Shown here: one piece after another, positions 52,502-57,927 of the stretch
Position numbering within the stretch: position 1 is the stretch's first letter
Layout of the letters: each line of letters opens with the position of its first letter
Origin: CAZDXB01 sp964509335
Lineage (GTDB): Bacteria; Bacteroidota; Ignavibacteria; Kapaibacteriales; UBA2268
Length of the DNA stretch: 57,927 nt
Reading direction: 5' to 3'
Assembly (NCBI GenBank): GCA_964509335.1
Contig: CAZDXB010000019.1
Coordinates: 1 to 57,927 of the forward strand
Notes under the pieces: generated by a model
What the model saw: only the letters and a program-made list of their open reading frames with translations
The model's database searches: none
What the model was told of the DNA's origin: nothing
Position numbers and translations under genes: made by a program

Positions 52502-52731
52502 CTAAATATCGAAAGCGTAACTTATACCAAAAGAGAAAAAGAACCGCAATTTCTCGTCGATAGGATATAAATTTTTGAGTTCCTTCTCGTCGATAAAAGA
52601 GTCGGCGGTAATAGCGTAATAAGCGTCCGCGTCGACGACAGCTATAAATTGTAGGAAAACGCTTGGGATACGCTATTAACATGTAGCAAATATTTATCTT
52701 CGATTTGGACGGAAATACCAAAACATTTCAT
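52502..52731 (-). pseudogene. Frameshifted remnant of an outer-membrane beta-barrel protein
   Basis: Two minus-strand frames look coding in window-typical codons. From ATG 52731, MKCFGISVQIEDKYLL and HVNSVSQAFSYNL; then, after a frameshift near 52640-52650, FIAVVDADAYYAITADSF, IDEKELKNLYPIDEKLRFFFSF and GISYAFDI ending at 52502. The terminal FSFGISYAFDI is a typical closing strand of a barrel ending in a hydrophobic or aromatic residue. Neither piece is long enough alone to be a credible gene. The closest parallel in the window is the barrel at 41062. The surrounding 52455-52988 otherwise holds only a hairpin. Confidence 0.45.
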
Positions 52732-52886
52732 AACGCGGAGTTAGACGTTTTTGTCGTTATGGCTTATCATAAGCATGACATAATATTTATAAACAGCGTA
52801 GGGGAGTTGTTAAATATTCGACATTTAATGTAAATACAAGGGAAAGTTCCCTGTATGAGCTATACCGGATTGAGCGCATCACGAAG

Positions 52887-52904
52887 CGACAGCTTCAGCT
52901 GTCG
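52887..52904. other. Short perfect hairpin upstream of the photolyase
   Basis: CGACAGCT and AGCTGTCG form an 8-bp stem with a two-base loop, 85 bases upstream of the photolyase ATG. It sits in a GC-richer patch within an otherwise AT-rich intergenic stretch. It is probably a dispersed repeat or operator; no T-run follows. Confidence 0.45.
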
Positions 52905-52988
52905 GCGCGCGCTTACATTCCACGTCTCGATTTTTCGGTTTCCAAAAATATATTATCTTGGGAAAAGTATAATTGTTAGGAACGAAAA

Positions 52989-54293
52989 ATGACTTTTTTT
53001 TGGTTCAGAAGGGATTTGAGGCTGGAAGACAACGCGGGCTTGTATTTCGCTTTGAAAGAGTCGAGCGGCATTCAGCCGATTTTTATTTTCGATACGAATA
53101 TTTTAAAAAAGCTTGATAATAATAGAGATAAGCGAGTCTCTTTTATTTATCGGCGGCTAAAAGAGCTGAACGAGGAGTTGCTGGGATACGGCTCGGCGCT
53201 TTGGATATTTAACGGCGAGCCTTTGGAAGTCTTTCGCGAGCTGACGGATAAATATAATATCGAAAAAGTTTACGCAAACGCCGACTACGAGCCATACGCT
53301 GTCGCGAGAGACCGGCGAGTCGGCGAATATTTAGATTCGGCGGGCGTCGAGTTTACGCTAAAAAAGGACGCCGTTATTTTCGAGAAATCGGAAGTAGTTA
53401 AGAAAGACGGCTCGCCCTATACGATTTACACGCCGTATATGAAAAAGTGGAAAGCGAAATTGCAGAGCGAAGGCGTCGAGCGCTACGACGTTTCTAAGAG
53501 CCTTACTAACTTAAGAAAGACTAGGGGCTTGGATATTCCCCCGCTTGAAAAGTTCGGTTTTGAGCTAGTTGATTTCGAGCCGCCGCTCAGAGAAATCGAC
53601 ATAGAAATAGTTGAGAATTACGAATTGACTCGCGACTTCCCCGCTTTGCACGGAACAACGAGAATAGGACCGCATTTGAGATACGGAACCATAAGCGTGA
53701 GAGAAGCCGTGAAAGTCGGAATGGAACACAGCGAGAAATGGCTGGAAGAGTTAATTTGGCGGGATTTTTATCAAGCGATTATATATCATTTCCCCTATTC
53801 GGCAAATTCTTCGTTCAAAAAGAAATACGACAATATTGCTTGGGAAAACGACGAAGCGAAGTTCGAGAAGTGGAAGAGCGGCGAGACGGGCTATCCGATT
53901 GTGGACGCGGGAATGAGGCAGTTGAACGAAACGGGGTATATGCACAACAGATTGAGGATGATAACGGCGAATTTCTTGACGAAACTGCTTTTGATTGATT
54001 GGAGATGGGGCGAGCGTTATTTCGCGTCGAAGCTCTTGGATTACGATTTAGCGAGCAACGTCGGCGGATGGCAGTGGGCGTCCGGCTCCGGGTGCGACGC
54101 CGCGCCGTATTTCAGGATATTCAATCCATATACTCAAGCGAAGAAGTTCGACCCCGACAATAAATTTATCGAGAAGTTTGTTCCAGAATTCAAAGATTCC
54201 GAAAACTACGTCGAGCCTATTATAGATTACAAGTCCTCGAGAGAAAAGGCTTTGCGGGTATATAAAGAATCGCTTCAACGAGATATTGATTGA
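52989..54293 (+). CDS. phrB: Deoxyribodipyrimidine photolyase (class I)
   Basis: The 434-residue flavoprotein repairs cyclobutane pyrimidine dimers using light. It has the N-terminal antenna Rossmann domain (FFWFRRDLRLEDNAGLYFAL) and the FAD-binding helical domain with HGTTRIGPHLRYGTISVRE, EELIWRDFYQAIIYHFP, KWKSGETGYPIVDAGMRQLNETGYMHNRLRMI and LLDYDLASNVGGWQWASGSGCDAAPYFRIFNP. The WQWASG segment is in the family's DNA- and flavin-binding wall. Length and residues are those of CPD photolyases rather than of cryptochrome-DASH. AGGAACG precedes the start. Presence suggests exposure to light or a surface habitat. Confidence 0.95.
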   Translation: MTFFWFRRDLRLEDNAGLYFALKESSGIQPIFIFDTNILKKLDNNRDKRVSFIYRRLKELNEELLGYGSALWIFNGEPLEVFRELTDKYNIEKVYANADYEPYAVARDRRVGEYLDSAGVEFTLKKDAVIFEKSEVVKKDGSPYTIYTPYMKKWKAKLQSEGVERYDVSKSLTNLRKTRGLDIPPLEKFGFELVDFEPPLREIDIEIVENYELTRDFPALHGTTRIGPHLRYGTISVREAVKVGMEHSEKWLEELIWRDFYQAIIYHFPYSANSSFKKKYDNIAWENDEAKFEKWKSGETGYPIVDAGMRQLNETGYMHNRLRMITANFLTKLLLIDWRWGERYFASKLLDYDLASNVGGWQWASGSGCDAAPYFRIFNPYTQAKKFDPDNKFIEKFVPEFKDSENYVEPIIDYKSSREKALRVYKESLQRDID

Positions 54294-54401
54294 CCAAAAA
54301 AAATTTAAAATAAGATTTTCATTTTGGAGTTTTTATTTTAAATTAATGTATTGTATCATATTGAAACAAAGATTTTGTAGAACAAAAACAAAGAGGAAAA
54401 G

Positions 54402-55079
54402 ATGCTAAAGTTAACTTATCTAAGTCATTCGGCTTTTCTGTTGGACGACGGAGAGAATCAGGTAGTTGTGGACCCTTTTTTTACGGGGAATCCGAATTCG
54501 GTGGCGAAACCGGAGGATATTAAGGCGAAGTATGTCGTTATAACACACGGACATCCAGACCACATAGGCGACGGATTCGAGATAGCGAAAAACAACGGAG
54601 CTACGGTAATCGCCGTGAACGAATTGGCTCTGCACGCTCAATCGAAGGATTTGGAAGCGCATCCGATGCACATAGGCGGTTCTTGGAAGTTCCCGTTCGG
54701 TCGAGTGAAGTTTACGATAGCGCATCACGGCTCGGCTAATGCGGACGGTCAGTATATGGGCGAACCCGCCGGCGTCGTAATCGAGATGGGCGGAAAAACG
54801 ATTTACCATTGCGGCGATACTGGATTGTTCTTGGATATGAAGCTAATCGGCGAGCGCGACGATATCGACGTTATGATAGCCCCTATCGGCGATAACTTTA
54901 CGATGGGAATAGACGACGCCGTTAAGGCGGTCGAATTCGTAAATCCAAATCTCGCTATCCCTATACATTACGATACCTTTCCAATAATCGAAGCCGACCC
55001 AAACGAATTTAAATCGAAGGTTGAGTCTATCGGCAAGAAGTGCAAAGTAATGGCTTACGGCGAAACTTTAGAACTTTAA
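54402..55079 (+). CDS. UPF0173 metal-dependent hydrolase (metallo-beta-lactamase fold)
   Basis: The 225-residue protein has the MBL fold signatures THGHPDHIGDG (metal-binding HxHxDH near residue 47-52), TIAHHGSANADGQYMG (His near 107-108), YHCGDTGLFLDM (Asp) and PIHYDTFP (terminal His). Its length and the opening LTYLSHSAFLLDDGENQVVVDPFFTGNP are those of the UPF0173/YtkL-like family, predicted to hydrolyse a phosphodiester or lactone, substrate unknown. It starts after AAAGAGGAAAAG. A strong terminator follows the stop. Confidence 0.92.
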   Translation: MLKLTYLSHSAFLLDDGENQVVVDPFFTGNPNSVAKPEDIKAKYVVITHGHPDHIGDGFEIAKNNGATVIAVNELALHAQSKDLEAHPMHIGGSWKFPFGRVKFTIAHHGSANADGQYMGEPAGVVIEMGGKTIYHCGDTGLFLDMKLIGERDDIDVMIAPIGDNFTMGIDDAVKAVEFVNPNLAIPIHYDTFPIIEADPNEFKSKVESIGKKCKVMAYGETLEL

Positions 55080-55103
55080 GATAGATTTTGCCAATTTCAT
55101 TAG

Positions 55104-55163
55104 GACCGCTTCGGCAAATTATCGGATAAATTTTAATGCCGGAGCGGTCGATTTATTTTTGTA
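55104..55163 (+). terminator. Rho-independent terminator after the UPF0173 gene
   Basis: GACCGCTTCGGCA (55104-55116) pairs with TGCCGGAGCGGTC (55137-55149), a 13-bp stem with one G-T pair and a 20-base loop, followed by a T-rich tract. It lies 25 bases after the stop codon. Confidence 0.8.
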
Positions 55164-55305
55164 GAAGCGGTCGCAACGTTTGATTTGGGCTTTTTACTCA
55201 TTTGCTATACCGATTAAATGGATAAATTGTGGCAAATTTTTCATAAATTTGAAAAGTTATTTTGTCGATAAAAATAATGTATTTTATATATAACGATATA
55301 CTTTA

Positions 55306-55752
55306 ATGAGCTATAGCTTTGGCGACAAAGACATAGAGAAGATTTCGAAAGTATTAGGCGCGAAGCCTAAGAAAGCCGAGAACAGTTGGACTTGGAGCTT
55401 GAGAAATCCGAAGAACAATCAAGCGTTGATTCTAACTATATATAACGAAGTTCAATTGAGCGAGACTGAAAAAGGTTCGATTGTATCGGCGCAAACGCAA
55501 CACGGCTACTATGAATTGCACGATTGCGTCGGCTACTTAGTTTTCGAGCCGGACGAAACGATATTCGCCCAACTGGAAGGCAATCGCGTCTCGAGCTTGA
55601 TAGTCGGCAAGGAATGCTCCTGTTCGCTTTACTCGAACATTCGCAAGGATATGTTGAACGCGAGTTTCGAGAATCTCGACCCGGCGGTCTTGCTTTCAGC
55701 GATGCAACTTTCTTTGGCGGAGAGCATAATAGAAGGGGAGTTAAACGAATGA
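55306..55752 (+). CDS. Conserved-looking protein of unknown function
   Basis: The 148-residue soluble protein has a beta-rich core (SWTWSLRNPKNNQALILTIYNEVQL; QTQHGYYELHDCVGYLVFEPDETIFAQ) and a helical end (DPAVLLSAMQLSLAESIIEGEL). GKECSCSLYSNI has two close cysteines. I recognise no family. It lies 31 bases upstream of ybeY on the same strand, which suggests an operon with ybeY and smg, perhaps in ribosome or translation maintenance. No ribosome site is obvious. Confidence 0.65.
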   Translation: MSYSFGDKDIEKISKVLGAKPKKAENSWTWSLRNPKNNQALILTIYNEVQLSETEKGSIVSAQTQHGYYELHDCVGYLVFEPDETIFAQLEGNRVSSLIVGKECSCSLYSNIRKDMLNASFENLDPAVLLSAMQLSLAESIIEGELNE

Positions 55753-55783
55753 CTCTAAGTAATCGTCATAGGTAAGTGGTTCT

Positions 55784-56200
55784 ATGAAAAATAGAGTAAG
55801 AGTTTTTAAGGATTGTTCTTTAAAATATTTGCCGAGGAAGAAAGCGGTCGAAGCGGTTAAGAGAACTCTGGAGGACGAAGGAGTCGAAGGAGCGGAAATC
55901 AATTTGATTTACTTCGACGACGAGAAGATAAGAAGCCTTAACAAGCAGTTTTTAGAGGAGGATAGAGCGACGGACGTTTTGGCTTTTAAGCTGAACGAAG
56001 AGGACGACCCGCTGGAAGGCGAAATTTACGTCGGCGCTGAAAGGGCTTTGGAACAGGCTAAGGAGTATAAAGTAAGTTTTACGAAAGAAATTTTAAGACT
56101 ATCGGTTCACGGCGCTTTACATTTACTGGGATATGCCGATAATACAGAAAAAGCGAAAATTGAAATGAGAAAGTTAGAAGATAAATATATTTTGGAATAA
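55784..56200 (+). CDS. ybeY: Endoribonuclease YbeY
   Basis: The 138-residue single-domain zinc RNase matures rRNA and takes part in ribosome quality control. The motif is HGALHLLGYAD (His109, His113), where most bacteria have His at the eleventh position. Here it is Asp119, as in Bacteroidota YbeY, so this is lineage variation rather than loss. The upstream segment ATDVLAFKLNEEDDPLEGEIYVGAERA corresponds to the conserved TDVLSFP...GDI...A region. It sits between an unknown gene and smg, with eight bases to the next ATG. Confidence 0.92.
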   Translation: MKNRVRVFKDCSLKYLPRKKAVEAVKRTLEDEGVEGAEINLIYFDDEKIRSLNKQFLEEDRATDVLAFKLNEEDDPLEGEIYVGAERALEQAKEYKVSFTKEILRLSVHGALHLLGYADNTEKAKIEMRKLEDKYILE

Positions 56201-56208
56201 TTGGCGGA

Positions 56209-56667
56209 ATGTACGATAGAATAGTTGAAATAATAGTTTACGTAGTTTCAGAACTAAAACAGAACAAGCAAATAAGCGAAATCAATATTGACGAGCTATC
56301 GCGCAAGGGATACACGAAGTCGGAAATATCCACCGCGTTCAGCTGGATAGCCGATAGGCTGGAGCTGTCGGAAAGTTTCGTCGAGGACAAGACTTACGTA
56401 AACCCCGATTCATTTCGAGTTTTACACGAGGTAGAACGCGATATGTTCACCACAAAGGCTTGGGGCGAGCTTGTGCAATTGCATTCTTTGGGCTTGTTAA
56501 CCGCCGACCATATAGATTATATAATAGAGCGCGGAATAATGTCCGGCTCCAGACGAATAGACAGCGACGCGTTGAAAAGTTACGCGGCGGGTATAATCTT
56601 CAACGCCGACAACGGCGACTCGTCGGGCAACAGAATAATGCTAAGCGGCGACGACGCGATAAATTAA
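56209..56667 (+). CDS. smg: Smg family protein (DUF494)
   Basis: The 152-residue protein starts IVEIIVYVVSELKQNKQISEINIDELSRKGYTKSEISTAFSWIADRL and continues with FRVLHEVERDMFTTKAWGELVQLHSLGLLTADHIDYIIERGI. These are the two conserved blocks of the Smg/DUF494 family, which is of unknown function. The gene is eight bases past ybeY. A tRNA follows its stop by seven bases and may be cotranscribed. Confidence 0.9.
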   Translation: MYDRIVEIIVYVVSELKQNKQISEINIDELSRKGYTKSEISTAFSWIADRLELSESFVEDKTYVNPDSFRVLHEVERDMFTTKAWGELVQLHSLGLLTADHIDYIIERGIMSGSRRIDSDALKSYAAGIIFNADNGDSSGNRIMLSGDDAIN

Positions 56668-56674
56668 TAAAAAC

Positions 56675-56748
56675 GGTCCCGTAGCTCAGCTGGACAGAGC
56701 GTAGGTTTCCTAAACCTGTGGTCGCAGGTTCGAGTCCTGCCGGGATCG
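56675..56748 (+). tRNA. tRNA-Arg (anticodon CCT)
   Basis: The cloverleaf is complete: acceptor GGTCCCG pairs with CGGGATC (two G-T pairs allowed), D-arm GCTC/GAGC, and an anticodon arm TAGGT/ACCTG with loop TTCCTAA giving anticodon CCT (56709-56711), which reads AGG. The variable loop is TGGTC and the T-arm GCAGG-TTCGAGT-CCTGC. No CCA is encoded. The region downstream is filled with mobile-element debris, as is usual for a tRNA 3' end used as an insertion site. Confidence 0.95.
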
Positions 56749-56829
56749 CAAGCTATTTTTTCTAGCCCTTATTTCACATTGCCTTGCCGAAAAGACGCAT
56801 CGCTTTTCCAATATATTTCCAACGCTTTT

Positions 56830-57190
56830 GAATGTTTACTAAACTAGTCCTTGTTGAGCGATACTTCGATTACTATACGTATTAGGCATCGTATAATTAG
56901 ACGTCGATTGAAATCGTTACTATTAAAAGCGCCTTTGGATTTATAAATTTCTTTTAGTCGGCAATTATTTTCAAAACGATTTTAGAGGGTCTGATGAGCT
57001 TTAAACCAGCGATAAAATCCGCTTCTACTCGCTCCCAACGCCTCGCGCATCAACCGGACTGACCATTGCCGGCGATACGCCTTGATAAAACGATACTTTA
57101 TTACGGCTCTTTTGCGAAGAACGCCGCCGCTTTTTTTAAAATGTCGCTCTCGTCTTTCAGACTGTAATTTAATAAATTATTGCCGCCTTA
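56830..57190 (-). mobile_element. Degraded IS3-family insertion sequence
   Basis: In one minus-strand frame the end of OrfA is visible as LKDESDILKKAAAFFAKEP (stop at 57101). In the neighbouring frame, overlapping it, OrfB begins SGGVLRKRAVIKYRFIKAY and RRQWSVRLMREALGASRSG before a stop at 56982. This is the usual OrfA/OrfB overlap with an A-rich slippage site. Beyond it, IS3-like LKEIYKSKGAF reappears in a different frame. The element is truncated at both ends and carries several frameshifts and stops. Its left limit is uncertain. It abuts the methylase fragment at 57192. Confidence 0.8.
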
Positions 57191-57191
57191 A

Positions 57192-57728
57192 CTAAGCGCG
57201 TAAAATTGGGTACGGTTCACTACGATCTAATATTGCATCTGGAACTATCATTCCAAAATAACAATTATGTTTTAATAATTTATAACTCTTTTCAATAAAC
57301 AATGAGTAATAGTCATACTGTAACTTAGCTGTTGAGAATTTTAACTTATAATAGTTTTTAAATATGTCAGGCAAATCTTTGTTGCTTACATACGGCGGAT
57401 TACCGATAACGCAGTCGAAGCCGCCGGAAGCAATCGTTTTGAAGGCGTCGGCGAGCGGGGTTGTATGGCGAAATCTATATGATAGCGGCGGCAATTCGTG
57501 CTTCAGATGATTGTTTTTAGTATATTCAACGGCGTTTTTGATGTGTTTCTCCGTGTCCAGATAGGTTTTACTGAAGCCTTTTGCCCAGAGCTTTTTCCTC
57601 GTTCCGTCGGAATATTGCGCCTTGTCAACCTTCGGGTTTACCAGAAGGGTTGTAGAAACAACCGCTTCCGCCGCAAGCGCGAGCCGACGGCTGAAGCAGT
57701 CGGTTAGGGAAGCAAGCGAGCCGGTATA
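57192..57728 (-). pseudogene. Chimeric ORF: Y1-transposase-like tail joined to a truncated Eco57I-type methylase
   Basis: An open frame of about 178 codons without a proper start runs from 57728 to TAG at 57192. Its first third is encoded by the tandem repeats. The middle, RKKLWAKGFSKTYLDTEKHI and KNAVEYTKNNHLKHELPP, resembles the C-terminal end of REP-associated (IS200-like Y1) transposases. The last part, TPLADAFKTIASGGFDCVIG, NPPYVSNKDLPDIF and SYKLLKHNCYFGMIVPDAIL, is the catalytic NPPY block of Eco57I-family restriction methylases. It breaks off at DRSEPYPILRA, where the IS3 remnant begins. It is surely non-functional. Confidence 0.75.
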
Positions 57729-57927
57729 TTACATACCCTCAGGGTAAACCCTGAGGTTGACGGCTCTCTTGAGTGACGCGGCGGTTCCCCCTCTTGTCAA
57801 CCTTCGGGTTTACCCGAAGGGTTGTAGAAACAATCGCTCCCGCCGCAAGCGCGAGCCGGTATATTACATACTCTCAGGGTAAACCCTGAGGTTGACGGCT
57901 TTTGTGTGGCGCGGTGGTTTCCCCTCT
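57622..57927. repeat. REP-like tandem repeat with palindromes, running off the right edge
   Basis: Two diverged copies of one unit start at 57622 and 57794 (172 bases apart). The first has a 37-base insertion containing a second GCGAGCC. Each unit holds two palindromes: CAACCTTCGGGT...ACCCGAAGGGTTG (one arm altered in the first copy) and CTCAGGGT-AA-ACCCTGAG, plus a CCGCAAGCGCGAGCC string. The palindromes next to a Y1-transposase-like fragment suggest a REP/RAYT-type origin. The array continues beyond the window. Confidence 0.85.

Noticed and set aside
57498..57707. Plus-strand 69-codon frame near the right edge
   Set aside because: It is antisense to the transposase/methylase remnant and encoded partly by the palindromic repeats.

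Overview
The window looks like a chromosomal contig from an uncultured bacterium of the Bacteroidota/Chlorobiota (FCB) branch. The nearest fit is Ignavibacteria or Kapabacteria. This placement is inferred from several signs: at least five proteins end in a type IX secretion (T9SS) type A sorting domain; an ECF sigma factor, a small anti-sigma-like protein and a DUF4252 protein form the operon typical of Bacteroidota; the malate dehydrogenase is of the Chlorobium type; YbeY has Asp in place of the third zinc-binding His, as in Bacteroidota; and PKD, YCF48 and choice-of-anchor proteins are present. Coding DNA is moderately AT-rich. A 100-N scaffold gap lies at 44811-44910.

Layout. 1-5432: a partial secreted beta-helix protein and a secreted CocE-type hydrolase. 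5784-15979: a central-carbon block with pyruvate:ferredoxin oxidoreductase, a dihydroorotate-dehydrogenase-like protein and 2-oxoglutarate:ferredoxin oxidoreductase (korAB) on the plus strand. These converge on citrate synthase (eukaryotic/Geobacter-like type) and malate dehydrogenase on the minus strand. The set handles pyruvate, acetyl-CoA, 2-oxoglutarate and oxaloacetate with ferredoxin as electron carrier, and could run the TCA cycle in either direction. 16368-28988: sensor kinase, HNH nuclease, ECF operon, secreted beta-helix protein, phosphodiesterase, glycosyltransferase, a permease-EIIA-TrkA_C fusion, mtaB and an MgtC-like protein.

29041-32191 is an accessory island. It holds a strongly AT-rich three-gene operon of unknown function, a small membrane protein, and a winged-helix/nucleotidyltransferase pair resembling a toxin-antitoxin module. 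That pair is bracketed by a perfect 30-bp direct repeat. 32253-45771 returns to housekeeping and envelope genes (murQ, murG, a SPOR protein, DUF1573, choice-of-anchor, PKD and DUF2147 proteins) and includes a glutathione peroxidase carrying a T9SS tail.

45885-48275 is a decayed type II restriction-modification locus of the TdeIII family. The methyltransferase has one in-frame TGA and the endonuclease has one frameshift. 48334-56748 holds a subtilisin-like protease, ftsY, a broken outer-membrane-protein remnant, photolyase, a UPF0173 hydrolase, ybeY, smg and a tRNA-Arg(CCT). Downstream of the tRNA is a junkyard: an IS3-family remnant, a chimeric ORF joining what looks like a Y1-transposase tail to a truncated Eco57I-type methylase, and REP-like tandem repeats that run off the right edge.
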